From: an uncultured Lachnospiraceae bacterium
GTDB lineage: Bacteria > Bacillota > Clostridia > Lachnospirales > Lachnospiraceae
Length of the DNA: 37,532 bases
Assembly: GCA_902761225.1 (NCBI GenBank)
Contig: CACWJQ010000003.1
Location: 86,925 to 124,456 of the forward strand
Direction of reading: 5' to 3'
Part shown: positions 17,338 through 25,409 of the stretch, piece by piece
Position numbering within the stretch: the stretch's first letter is position 1
Layout of the letters: each line of letters begins with the position of its first letter
Program-made: the position numbers and the translations under genes
The notes under the pieces: generated by a model
Database searches by the model: none
What the model was told of the DNA's origin: nothing
Seen by the model: the letters and a program-made list of their open reading frames with translations, nothing else

Positions 17338-18350
17338 ATGGACAAGATAAGACTCGGAATCATCGGTGTAGGAAATATGGGGACGGGACATCTTCAGAAT
17401 ATCGCAGTGATACGGATGCAATGCTTGACAGCGGACTTATAGATGCAGTTCTTATCGCTGTCCCCCACTATGACCATCCCACTTATGCAATAAAGAGCTT
17501 TGAACGGGGATTACATGTGATCACGGAAAAGCCTGCAGGCGTCTACACAAGACAGGTTCGTGAGATGAATGAAGCTGCCGAAAAAGCAGGCGTCACATTT
17601 GGCATTATGTTCAACCAGCGCTCCAACCCTCTTTTTGCCAGAGCCAGAGAGATCGTTAAGAGCGGACAGCTTGGTGAACTCAAACGAATGGTATGGATAA
17701 TCACCAACTGGTACAGGACACAGAGCTACTATGATTCCGGAAGCTGGCGTGCAACCTGGGATGGTGAGGGAGGCGGAGTTCTCTTAAACCAAGCTCCTCA
17801 CAATCTCGACCTGTGGCAGTGGATCTTCGGAATGCCCAAGAGAGTCAGAGCATTCTGCTCCTTTGGAAAATACCATAATGTCGCCATAGAGGATGATGTA
17901 ACCATCTACGGTGAATATGATAACGGTGCTACCGCTACCTTCATAACTACAACAGGAGAAGCTCCCGGCACCAACAGACTTGAGATATCCGGTGACAGAG
18001 GAAAGATCGTACTTGAAAACGGAACTCTCAAGTGGACTAAACTAAAGACTCCGGAGAGAGAATTCTGCTTTACCAGTGAGTCCGGATTTGCATGTCCTGA
18101 AACCGAATACGAAGAATTCACTGCAAAAGAACCTGACGGACACCCAATACTTTTGAATGATTTCGCAAATGCCATATTGGACGGAACTCCTCTCCTTGCA
18201 CCGGGTTATGAAGGAATCAATTCCCTTTCCATCTCAAATGCCGCATACCTTTCAGCATGGACCGATGACTGGGCTGATATCCCGGTAGATGAGGAATCAT
18301 TTGAAAAGTATCTTAACGAACTAAGAAACAACGAAAAAAAAACGCAGTAA
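17338..18350 (+). pseudogene. Gfo/Idh/MocA family oxidoreductase, broken near the N-terminus
   Basis: ATG 17338, after AGGAG, opens a frame with the Rossmann motif Gly-Ile-Ile-Gly-Val-Gly-Asn-Met-Gly and continues to about Leu-Gln-Asn-Ile, then shifts out of frame and stops at TAG near 17440. The rest of the enzyme reads in another frame from about 17403 (first ATG 17421) to TAA 18350: the Pro-His-Tyr-Asp-His-Pro strand, the Thr-Glu-Lys-Pro-Ala-Gly motif, and the C-terminal alpha/beta domain are intact. Relative to the family about 35-40 residues, including the acidic end of strand 2 that reads the NAD(P) ribose, are missing, so an internal deletion of length 3n+1 bases is likely. It is either a pseudogene or a sequence/assembly error. 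The catalytic half alone would lack cofactor binding. Confidence 0.85.
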
Positions 18351-18361
18351 ACCTGCGTTTT
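18339..18361 (+). terminator. Intrinsic terminator overlapping the oxidoreductase stop codon
   Basis: AAAACGCAG pairs with CTGCGTTTT around a 5-base loop that contains the stop codon TAA. The run of T at the 3' arm serves the plus strand; the run of A at the 5' arm could serve the convergent minus-strand operon. Confidence 0.75.
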
Positions 18362-18430
18362 AAAAAGAATGTGCAAAAAGATCCCGAACCGATCGAAGTC
18401 TTAAGGAAAAGATGGCAGGTACGGTGGTGA

Positions 18431-19240
18431 TCAATATGTTCTTATCTCGTAATCACCGAACTTGTCATCATATCCGTCTTCAACACGTATTACTCTGTTA
18501 AGGTTGTATAACAGGAATATATCCTTATCTTCCCTGCTCTTACCGAACTCCACTACAGGTCTGCTCACTTCCCAGTTTTGCACATGATAGATATTACTCA
18601 TAAAATGATCTGCATTTGCAAGTTCATCAGATTCGAACAGGAAAACCTCAAAATCTGCTTTCATATATTTATATGAATTCAGGAACCCGGTCAGATCAAG
18701 ATCATCTATATCCTCAGTCGTAACGATGTATATTTCTATGGCATTTCTTTTACCCCTGTAAGCTTCCATCAGACCATTGATATCGCGGATACTCAAGGGC
18801 AGATATGAAACCTGCTCAAGACTTCTGTTCTGGTCAATGATAAACCCATAGGTTATAAGTGATCTGTCCATTCCCATGAGTTCCGCACATGTAGCCGCAA
18901 TCTCACTACCGTAAACATTGCCGCTCAAAATACCTGTTTCAAAATCATATATACATCCATACTGTGTTCCGTCATGTTCCACTGTTCCGGATAGACAAGG
19001 CTCGGCAGTATACTCTGAAAAAATGCTGTAATCCGAAACATGAGTCTTAATATATCCCTCTACGTTTGAAAGAACATAATCATTCCCAAGCTGCGTTTCA
19101 ACAGCTTCTGCAAACTCTCCTTCATGCTGTTTCCTGTTTTCTTCCGCCTGACGTTTTACATCTCCCGGAACACAGCCCGACAGGTTTGACAGAATACATA
19201 TGATAAGAATTGATATTAAGATATATCTCTTTTTAATCAT
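18431..19240 (-). CDS. Lipoprotein of unknown function
   Basis: The 269-residue protein has a Lys-Lys-Arg start, a hydrophobic segment and a lipobox ending in Leu-Ser-Gly-Cys at residue 23, so it should be an exported lipid-anchored protein. A Lys/Glu/Gln-rich linker follows, then an alpha/beta region without motifs I can name. It is the last gene of a four-gene operon; its ATG overlaps the stop of the AlkZ-related gene (ATGA), so translation is coupled. Being tied to an intracellular protein and a rhodanese lipoprotein is unusual and gives no clear clue to its role. Confidence 0.8.
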   Translation of the reverse strand: MIKKRYILISILIICILSNLSGCVPGDVKRQAEENRKQHEGEFAEAVETQLGNDYVLSNVEGYIKTHVSDYSIFSEYTAEPCLSGTVEHDGTQYGCIYDFETGILSGNVYGSEIAATCAELMGMDRSLITYGFIIDQNRSLEQVSYLPLSIRDINGLMEAYRGKRNAIEIYIVTTEDIDDLDLTGFLNSYKYMKADFEVFLFESDELANADHFMSNIYHVQNWEVSRPVVEFGKSREDKDIFLLYNLNRVIRVEDGYDDKFGDYEIRTY

Positions 19241-19953
19241 ACTTTTTTCCCAAGGACACGTTCAATCTGCTGAAGATCCGCATCCGGAATGATCTTGGTC
19301 AAATGCTTTATAAGTCTGTCATGGGATTCCTCAGGAGTATGTTTATAAACGGCATCTGCAAACTTCTTTCCCATGAATTTCTCAGGTGTTGAATATTCCG
19401 CAACACCCCATCCGTATGTATTGCCGAAACGGTCTGTCTCATACCTGAAATCCGATGTGATCACATAGCACTGCTTCTGAAGCCTTGTGATGGAAGAATC
19501 AAATCCCTTCCTGCCGCCTTTGCCATATCCTCCGAGAGACTTAAGCTTCTTCGACATGACAGGTGCATTGCTATCAAGCAGTTCATAGAGTTCCTTATCA
19601 TAGAAGGATGCAAGGCCGTCATCATACCTCGCATCAAAATCATATCCGTCCCTGCGGTAATTGGCAAAATCCGGGAAGAACTTAGGGCTTATGTACATTG
19701 CCTTCCCGTTGAGGAATTTCCCGTAAGCACACTTAGTCTTACCTATAACAGGCCCCTTCCATTCCCATGCGGGCCAGAACCCGTCATCCCCATCCGAGTA
19801 CCAGCATCCCTTACCGATATGCTCCTCTATCGAAAAGCCTTCGATCTCATTTGCAAAGAATGGAACAAAACCGACCTCACTGATCAGATCGATGAGGTCC
19901 TGCATGGAACTAACCTTAAATTTATCTGAGTAAGTCAGACCCTTTTTGATCAT
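19237..19953 (-). CDS. AlkZ-related protein (DNA glycosylase-like family)
   Basis: I recognise the 238-residue protein as one of the short proteins named AlkZ-related: Gly-Phe-Val-Pro-Phe-Phe near residue 28, a Trp-rich Phe-Trp-Pro-Ala-Trp-Glu-Trp-Lys-Gly-Pro stretch (59-68), Asp-Phe-Ala-Asn-Tyr-Arg-Arg-Asp-Gly-Tyr-Asp (95-105) and Gly-Gly-Tyr-Gly-Lys-Gly (141-146). The relation to AlkZ/YcaQ glycosylases, which excise alkylated or crosslinked bases using a Gln-x-Gln motif, is distant; here Gln159-Lys-Gln161 occurs in a similar setting, but whether it is equivalent is inference. No signal peptide. It starts 7 bases after the stop of the rhodanese gene and overlaps the next gene by 4 bases. Confidence 0.65.
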   Translation of the reverse strand: MIKKGLTYSDKFKVSSMQDLIDLISEVGFVPFFANEIEGFSIEEHIGKGCWYSDGDDGFWPAWEWKGPVIGKTKCAYGKFLNGKAMYISPKFFPDFANYRRDGYDFDARYDDGLASFYDKELYELLDSNAPVMSKKLKSLGGYGKGGRKGFDSSITRLQKQCYVITSDFRYETDRFGNTYGWGVAEYSTPEKFMGKKFADAVYKHTPEESHDRLIKHLTKIIPDADLQQIERVLGKKV

Positions 19954-19960
19954 ATAAACC

Positions 19961-20407
19961 CTATTCTTCTTCCTTTTCTATCTCACCTGTCCAGTCGATA
20001 ATACCGCCGAATTCATATATGTGAGTATATCCCATATTAAAAAGCTTTTCCGCTGCTTCCTTGCTGCGTCTCCCGCTTCTGCAGTATATAAGGATCACCT
20101 GATCCACGTCGGGAAGAAGTTCCGGTTTGGTATCTGTTATCTCTTCATTCGGGATACAGATAGCCCCCGGAATATGACCTTCATCATATTCTTCCTGTGT
20201 ACGGACATCCACGATCACATGCCCGTCATCTTCTTCCATCATCTGCGCAGCTTCTTCCTGAGAGATCTGCTTATAACTGTTAACCATCCCGTCCCCGTCA
20301 AGAACCTGTCCTCTTAAAGAGCATCCTCCTATAAAAAGAAGTATCAAAAGTGCAGCAAGAGCCACTATCCACATTTTCAGTTTTTCCTTTTTCTGAATCA
20401 ATTGCAT
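19961..20407 (-). CDS. Rhodanese-like domain lipoprotein
   Basis: The 148-residue protein has a signal segment with lipobox Ile-Gly-Gly-Cys (Cys29) and then a single rhodanese domain (about 45-145). The active-site loop reads Tyr-Cys-Arg-Ser-Gly-Arg-Arg-Ser with Cys109 as the catalytic thiol, and the Val-Asp-Val-Arg and Gly-His-Ile-Pro-Gly-Ala motifs are intact. It would carry out sulfur transfer or bind an anion on the outer face of the membrane; the acceptor is unknown. It follows the XRE regulator with a one-base gap, and AAGGAAA lies just before ATG 20407. A second in-frame ATG at residue 12 is possible and would still give a lipoprotein. Confidence 0.87.
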   Translation of the reverse strand: MQLIQKKEKLKMWIVALAALLILLFIGGCSLRGQVLDGDGMVNSYKQISQEEAAQMMEEDDGHVIVDVRTQEEYDEGHIPGAICIPNEEITDTKPELLPDVDQVILIYCRSGRRSKEAAEKLFNMGYTHIYEFGGIIDWTGEIEKEEE

Positions 20408-20408
20408 T

Positions 20409-20900
20409 TTATTTCCTTGCGGTTAATGTTTTTAAATATCCCTTAGCATTTATACACAGCATCGCTGAAAATACAGCTGTAATAAAAGCCGGAATGACGG
20501 CATACCCTGCGCTGATCTGTCCATCACCCTTAAGCACCATGATTCCCATGGCAATGGTGTAACCTGCGCATACCATTTCCAGTGAAAGAAGTATTACAGC
20601 TCTTATTATAGCCTGTTTTTTCTCTTTATTGGTATATTCTGCTATTTTCAATAAAGTATCTTTTTCTTCGTTGTCCATATTCTCACTTTTCCTTTCTCCA
20701 TCGATCATTTCTCTGATATCAACTCCATAATAATCAGACAGTTCTACCAGGATTCCCAGATCCGGCATTGTATTTCCGTTTTCCCAGCGGGATACGCTTC
20801 TGGATGAGACGCCGAACATTTCAGCGATCTCCTCCTGGGTCTTTTCTTTTGACTTTCTCAGTTCCTTTAAAAACATCCCAATCTTAACCTGGTCTATCAC
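20409..20900 (-). CDS. XRE family regulator with C-terminal membrane helices
   Basis: The 163-residue protein has a Cro/C1-type helix-turn-helix at about residues 10-65 (Thr-Gln-Glu-Glu-Ile-Ala, Val-Ser-Ser-Arg-Ser-Val-Ser-Arg-Trp-Glu-Asn-Gly). Two hydrophobic helices follow at about 95-120 and 130-153, so DNA binding occurs at the membrane. This domain pair is common in Firmicutes and usually regulates its own operon. GTG at 20900 is the start, 8 bases after AAAGGAGG. It is the first of four tightly packed genes with the rhodanese lipoprotein, the AlkZ-related protein and a second lipoprotein. No clear operator was identified in the 108 bases upstream. Confidence 0.88.
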   Translation of the reverse strand: MIDQVKIGMFLKELRKSKEKTQEEIAEMFGVSSRSVSRWENGNTMPDLGILVELSDYYGVDIREMIDGERKSENMDNEEKDTLLKIAEYTNKEKKQAIIRAVILLSLEMVCAGYTIAMGIMVLKGDGQISAGYAVIPAFITAVFSAMLCINAKGYLKTLTARK

Positions 20901-21008
20901 GGGATTATCCTCCTTTCACTGCTGATGGTACGATATGATCCTCAGAAACAACACGTCAGAGGGTGAGAATATGGTATTTTCGGACAGGACAATTGTGTCC
21001 GGTTCGCA

Positions 21009-21036
21009 AAAGACCGGGATTTTACTCCCGGTCTTT
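21009..21036 (-). terminator. Intrinsic terminator after pheT
   Basis: AAAGACCGGGA pairs perfectly with TCCCGGTCTTT around a 6-base loop, 16 bases past the pheT stop. In the minus direction it ends in TTT then GCG, so the T run is short but the stem is strong. Confidence 0.75.
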
Positions 21037-21051
21037 CATAATCTTTACTTA

Positions 21052-23490
21052 TTACTGTGCTCTGAGCTCAGCTCCCATTTTTTTATTAAGCTGCTTCATT
21101 ACAGAGCCGGCTGCATTTTCTATCTCTTCGGAAGTAAGAGTCTTCTCCTTCGAGCCGATGGTCAGGCGGATGGTAACGGACTTCTTGCCCGCAGGTATCT
21201 GCTTGCCGCGGTACTCGTCAACAAAGGATGCATTCTTGACAAGACCCGATCCCTTACCTACGATCACATCCCTTATCTCCTCCCAGGTTGCGGAAGAATC
21301 AAAGAGCATTGAGATATCGTAATCTGTCTCAGGATACTCTGCAAGGTGTGTGAACTTATTGGTACGTGAGATCAGAGGCTTAAGAAGTGTGCTGTCGATC
21401 TCGAAGAGCATTACTGACAGATTCTTGATGCCGCATTCCATGGACACCTTCTTATCCAGAAGTCCCATGTCACCGACCTTTACGTCGCCTACATAGATAT
21501 TCTGCCATACAACGTTGTCTGCCCACACAGGCTTATTTTCCTTACGGAAGGTGAATCCCTCCATATGTGTGAAGCGGGGCATATACTCAAGAACACCCTT
21601 AACCTCACGGAAGAGATCGTTCAGCTTCTTTGTTCCTGTCGCAAATGCTGCTGCGATATTTCTTCTCTGCTTGGGAAGCTTTTCTGTCTCATCATAGGGT
21701 GAAGTGTAATCTTCATCGAAGAATACCTGAGCCTCTTCAAAGATGGAGAAATCATCGAAATAGCGCTCATTCTTAACAACCGCTTCACAGAGATTGGGAA
21801 GCAGGGTGCTGCGGAGATAGCTAAGATCCGGTGCGGGAGGTGTTGAAAGCCTGAGAACTCCCTTCGTATCACCGATAACAGCGTTTACAAATACATCATT
21901 CATCCAGGGATATGTATATACCTCCTGCATTCCGCAGCGGATAGCAAGATATTCCTTGATATTCCTTACAAGGGAGATATCCTTCTGGTTTATGGCATGA
22001 TCGAAGCTTGTGTTGAAGGATGTTGCCTCGAAATTATCATATCCGTACATTCTGGCAACTTCTTCCATGACATCATCCTTAATGGAGATATCACCGGTGG
22101 AACGCCATGTAGGAGCTATGACATGCATATTGTCGCCGTCAATAGCTACATCAAATCCAAGGATCTCAAGCTTTTCGCGGATCTCATCATTTGTAAGATC
22201 CTTTCCGAGTCTCTTGGCAAGCCACGTGAGATTTACATCTATCTCTGCACGCTGAAGCTTCTTCTCATATTTATCGCAGTATCCGGTGATCTTAAGCTCA
22301 GGATACAGCTCCTTAAAATACTGAAGCGAAAGTGCAAGAGCCTGATCGCATCTCTCGGGATCAACAGCCTTCTCATAACGTGAGGAAGCTTCGGTACGGT
22401 TATCGTAACGGAGCGCGGTTCTTCTTATACCTGTTGACTCAAAGTTAGCAACCTCAAGGATGACTCTTGTAGTCTTTGGAAGGATTGAATCCTTTGCTCC
22501 TCCCATGACACCTGCAAGAGCAACAGCGCCTTCTCCATCGGCTATGACAAGGTCGTCCTCATTAAGTTCAAGGTCCTTACCGTTTAAAAGAAGGAGCTTC
22601 TCATTCTTTTCAGCGCGTCTTACTCTTATGTGATCCTTGATATTATCAGCATCAAAGGCGTGGGTAGGATTACCTGTTGCGAGCATTACATAGTTGGTGA
22701 TATCAACCAGTGCATTGATGGGACGCATTCCCACTCTCCAGATACGGCTCTGCATCTCGAAGGGTGAGGGCTTAACCTCTACTCCGCTCATCTCAACGCC
22801 TATGTAACGGGGACAGCGGTCTGTATCCAATATCTCAACCTTGAAATCGGAGGGTGCATCTATCTGGGCAGGCTCGAACTTCTTAAGAGGAAGCTTGTAG
22901 AGAGCAGCTATCTCACGGGCGATGCCGTAATGTCCCCACAGATCGGGGCGGTTGGTCATGGACTTGTTGTCAATCTCCAGAAGCACATCATCAAGTCCGA
23001 GTGCTTTGGCGATGGGAGTTCCTGCGGGCACATCAAAAGCGGAAAGGTCGAGAATCTCAGCTTCCTGTGATGAATGGAACAGGTCTCCGAGACCTATCTC
23101 ATCGGAAGCACAGATCATGCCGTAGGACTCAACGCCTCTGAGCTTGGACTTCTTGATCACAACAGGCTCGCCCTCTCCGTGCCAGCGCACTACCGCACCG
23201 GGAACGGATACGGCAACTCTCATACCGACTTCGAGATTGATGCCGCCGCAAACAATGGTCTTATCCTCGCCGTCTCCTATATCAACAGTACAAACTCTCA
23301 GCTTGTCTGCATCGGGATGGGGATTAACCTCTTTTATTACACCGACAAGCATATTATCAAAACGCTTGCCGAGATATTCAACGTCTTCAACCTCAACGGT
23401 ATCCATGGTCAGGTCGTATGCCAGCTTTTTAAGATCCGTATCATCGGGAAGACTTACATAATCTTTTATCCATGATAATGAAAGTTTCAT
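21052..23490 (-). CDS. pheT: Phenylalanine--tRNA ligase beta subunit
   Basis: The 812-residue protein has full family length. In order it shows the N-terminal strand-helix (Leu-Ser-Trp-Ile-Lys-Asp-Tyr-Val), the EMAP-like tRNA-binding domain (about 40-150, His-Pro-Asp-Ala-Asp-Lys-Leu), the B3/B4 editing domain (about 210-390, Asn-Pro-Thr-His-Ala-Phe-Asp), the B5 domain, the catalytic-like core and the C-terminal FDX-ACB anticodon-binding domain (from about 715, ending Lys-Leu-Gly-Ala-Glu-Leu-like). With PheS it forms the heterotetramer that charges tRNA-Phe and clears Tyr-tRNA-Phe. It starts 11 bases after pheS with AAGGAGG ahead, and both are controlled by the T-box upstream of pheS. Confidence 0.97.
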   Translation of the reverse strand: MKLSLSWIKDYVSLPDDTDLKKLAYDLTMDTVEVEDVEYLGKRFDNMLVGVIKEVNPHPDADKLRVCTVDIGDGEDKTIVCGGINLEVGMRVAVSVPGAVVRWHGEGEPVVIKKSKLRGVESYGMICASDEIGLGDLFHSSQEAEILDLSAFDVPAGTPIAKALGLDDVLLEIDNKSMTNRPDLWGHYGIAREIAALYKLPLKKFEPAQIDAPSDFKVEILDTDRCPRYIGVEMSGVEVKPSPFEMQSRIWRVGMRPINALVDITNYVMLATGNPTHAFDADNIKDHIRVRRAEKNEKLLLLNGKDLELNEDDLVIADGEGAVALAGVMGGAKDSILPKTTRVILEVANFESTGIRRTALRYDNRTEASSRYEKAVDPERCDQALALSLQYFKELYPELKITGYCDKYEKKLQRAEIDVNLTWLAKRLGKDLTNDEIREKLEILGFDVAIDGDNMHVIAPTWRSTGDISIKDDVMEEVARMYGYDNFEATSFNTSFDHAINQKDISLVRNIKEYLAIRCGMQEVYTYPWMNDVFVNAVIGDTKGVLRLSTPPAPDLSYLRSTLLPNLCEAVVKNERYFDDFSIFEEAQVFFDEDYTSPYDETEKLPKQRRNIAAAFATGTKKLNDLFREVKGVLEYMPRFTHMEGFTFRKENKPVWADNVVWQNIYVGDVKVGDMGLLDKKVSMECGIKNLSVMLFEIDSTLLKPLISRTNKFTHLAEYPETDYDISMLFDSSATWEEIRDVIVGKGSGLVKNASFVDEYRGKQIPAGKKSVTIRLTIGSKEKTLTSEEIENAAGSVMKQLNKKMGAELRAQ

Positions 23491-23501
23491 CTTAATCCTC
23501 C

Positions 23502-24539
23502 TTATCTGAACTGTGACAGGAATCTGAGATCCGCACTGTGGAACAGACGGACATCATCCACGCCGTAACGCATCATGACCAGTCTGTCGAGACCTATGTT
23601 AACGTAGAATCCTGTGTATTCATCGGGATCAAGTCCGGCTGCTCTGAGCACATTGGGATGAGGAGATCCTCCGGGCATTACCTCTATCCAGCCGACATGT
23701 TTGCACACGCTGCAGCCTTTACCGCCGCATACCTGACACTGCATGTCAATCTCGAATCCGGGCTCAACGAAGGGGAAGAAACCGGAACGCATACGAACAG
23801 GCACTTCTCTGCCGAATACCTTGCTCAGAATGCTCTGTATCAGAACCTTACCTGATGTGAATGTAATATCCTTGTCTACTATAAGAGCCTCATACTGGAA
23901 GAAGGCTCTCTCATGATGTGCATCGGTAGTCTCGTTACGATATACACGTCCGGGATAAACGAATCTGTAGGGAGGCTTATGTGTCTGCATATAACGGACA
24001 CTTCCGCCTGTAAGATGAGGTCTTAAGCAGAGCTTTTCATTGGTTGCTCCGCTGTCATGTCCCTCAAGCCAGTACGTATCCATGCTCTCACGCGCAGGAT
24101 GGTTAGGAGGGAAGTTGAGCTTATCAAATGCATAGAGCTCACTTGTTATATCATCTTCCTGGAATACTTCGAATCCCATGGAACGGAATGCATCGTTCAG
24201 GTCATAGCACATCTGAGTTATGGGATGAAGTCCGCCGCCTGAAGGCATGGTTCCAGGAACGCTGCAGTCAAAATCGGGAGATACTTCCGATGCCTTAAGC
24301 TTCAGCTCTGTCTTCTTTTCTTCGATCAGTTCAGTGACCTTGCCCTTTGCCTGATTGAGGATCTTGCCCATTTCAGGTCTTAATGACACCTCAACCGTGG
24401 GCAGTTCTTTAAGAAGAAGTGCAAGTGCACCCTGCTTGCCTAAAAAGTCGCTGCGTACCTTCTGCAGCTCACTCTCGGCATTAGCTTCCATTATCTTGGC
24501 TTTTGCTTCCGATAAAATCTTTTCAATCTTATCTTTCAT
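23502..24539 (-). CDS. pheS: Phenylalanine--tRNA ligase alpha subunit
   Basis: The 345-residue class II synthetase subunit has a short coiled-coil N-terminus, motif 1 around Pro-Ile-Thr-Gln, motif 2 (Tyr-Arg-Asn-Glu with the His-His-Glu loop) and motif 3 (Gly-Leu-Asp-Arg-Leu-Val-Met). A four-Cys cluster (Cys-Gln-Val-Cys, Gly-Cys-Ser-Val-Cys-Lys) before the last third could bind zinc, as in many Clostridia. The usual Gly-Ala-Gly-Met-Val-His-Pro stretch reads Pro-Gly-Gly-Ser-Pro-His-Pro. The start ATG 24539 follows AAAGGAG by 6 bases; the ATG at 24554 lies over that ribosome site. It is the first gene after the T-box leader. Confidence 0.97.
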   Translation of the reverse strand: MKDKIEKILSEAKAKIMEANAESELQKVRSDFLGKQGALALLLKELPTVEVSLRPEMGKILNQAKGKVTELIEEKKTELKLKASEVSPDFDCSVPGTMPSGGGLHPITQMCYDLNDAFRSMGFEVFQEDDITSELYAFDKLNFPPNHPARESMDTYWLEGHDSGATNEKLCLRPHLTGGSVRYMQTHKPPYRFVYPGRVYRNETTDAHHERAFFQYEALIVDKDITFTSGKVLIQSILSKVFGREVPVRMRSGFFPFVEPGFEIDMQCQVCGGKGCSVCKHVGWIEVMPGGSPHPNVLRAAGLDPDEYTGFYVNIGLDRLVMMRYGVDDVRLFHSADLRFLSQFR

Positions 24540-24601
24540 AATGACTCCTTTCATCGGTCATGTTATATCGAAGACTTTTTCAGGACTGTTCTGATGACAA
24601 T

Positions 24602-24850
24602 AAAAAAAGTCCCCTGTAAAAACAAGGGACGATCATAAACCGCGGTACCACCCTATTTCATTGCCTTTCGGCCATGCTCTTTATCGTGTAATATGATTGC
24701 TACACATGCATCCGGTTTAATACATATGTCTTTCGCCGGAAGGCTCCCGTACTGAAATTTCCGTAAGGAACGTGTGAAGTGCTTTCAGCCGGTGACACTT
24801 CATCTCTGCTTTCACTACCTCTTACGTACTCACGTACGTTCATCACCTAA
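24602..24850 (-). ncRNA. T-box leader of pheST, Phe specifier
   Basis: Read on the minus strand, the T-box antiterminator bulge AGGGTGGTACCGCGG lies at 24640-24654, followed by a terminator hairpin (GTCCCTTG/CAGGGGAC, 24609-24630) and a run of seven T (24602-24608), then pheS 63 bases later. Upstream, stem I with its distal hairpin (GAAGTG/CACTTC) precedes a loop where TTC followed by A (24754-24756) is the best specifier candidate, which fits tRNA-Phe. Uncharged tRNA-Phe would stop termination and raise pheST. The 5' end is approximate; a short hairpin of ACGTAC/GTACGT lies at 24824-24839. I see no convincing promoter between dtd and here. Confidence 0.93.
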
Positions 24851-24929
24851 CATGAATAATTTATTGAATGTGTTTCTAAGTTCATGCAGATCGATCACAT
24901 CAAAAACCTGTCATAAAAATCCATATCGG

Positions 24930-25406
24930 TCACTTCAGATCTTCAGAATCCAGGATTATGGTAAATGGACCGTCATTAACAAGGCTCACCTTCATATCGG
25001 CTCCGAACACTCCGGTTTCAGTCTTAAATCCGGCATTCCGGCACTTATCGATAATATGCTCATATAAAGGGATCGCCTGCTCAGGTCTTGCAGCCTTTAT
25101 GAATGAAGGTCTGTTACCGTGGCTTACATCCGCACACAGCGTAAACTGGGATACTATCATAAGCTCCCCACCCACGGTACTCAGGTCAAGATTCGTCTTG
25201 CCGCCTTCATCTTCAAAGATCCTCATTGAAAGAAGCTTTGCTACCATTTTGTCGGCGGTCTCAACAGTATCTGACTCCATAATGCCGCAGAGCACCATGA
25301 ATCCATGACCGATTTTACCGGAAATATATTCTTTCTTATTTCCGCTTTCGTCCGTTTCTATTATGGTGGTAGTCGCCTCAAGTACTCTTTGAATAACGAA
25401 TCTCAT
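24930..25406 (-). CDS. dtd: D-aminoacyl-tRNA deacylase
   Basis: The 158-residue protein matches Dtd throughout: Met-Arg-Phe-Val-Ile-Gln-Arg-Val at the start, the Ser-Gln-Phe-Thr-Leu motif with the conserved Thr, Gly-Asn-Arg-Pro-Ser-Phe, and the Gly-cisPro motif here written Gly-Pro-Phe-Thr. The family cleaves D-amino acids (and Gly mischarged on tRNA-Ala) from tRNA in the cytoplasm. The ATG follows the stop of the AI-2E transporter gene by three bases with only a poor ribosome site, so translation is probably coupled. It then runs into the T-box leader of pheST with no obvious terminator between. Confidence 0.95.
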   Translation of the reverse strand: MRFVIQRVLEATTTIIETDESGNKKEYISGKIGHGFMVLCGIMESDTVETADKMVAKLLSMRIFEDEGGKTNLDLSTVGGELMIVSQFTLCADVSHGNRPSFIKAARPEQAIPLYEHIIDKCRNAGFKTETGVFGADMKVSLVNDGPFTIILDSEDLK

Positions 25407-25409
25407 GGA

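Noticed and set aside
17421-18350. ORF from ATG 17421 as an intact oxidoreductase
   Set aside because: It lacks the nucleotide-binding N-terminus, has no ribosome site, and the missing part lies just upstream in another frame; treated as part of one broken gene.
20978-21004. Imperfect palindrome around GGACAATTGTGTCC as operator for the XRE gene
   Set aside because: Symmetry is incomplete and it lies about 80-100 bases from the start with no promoter fit; too weak to list.
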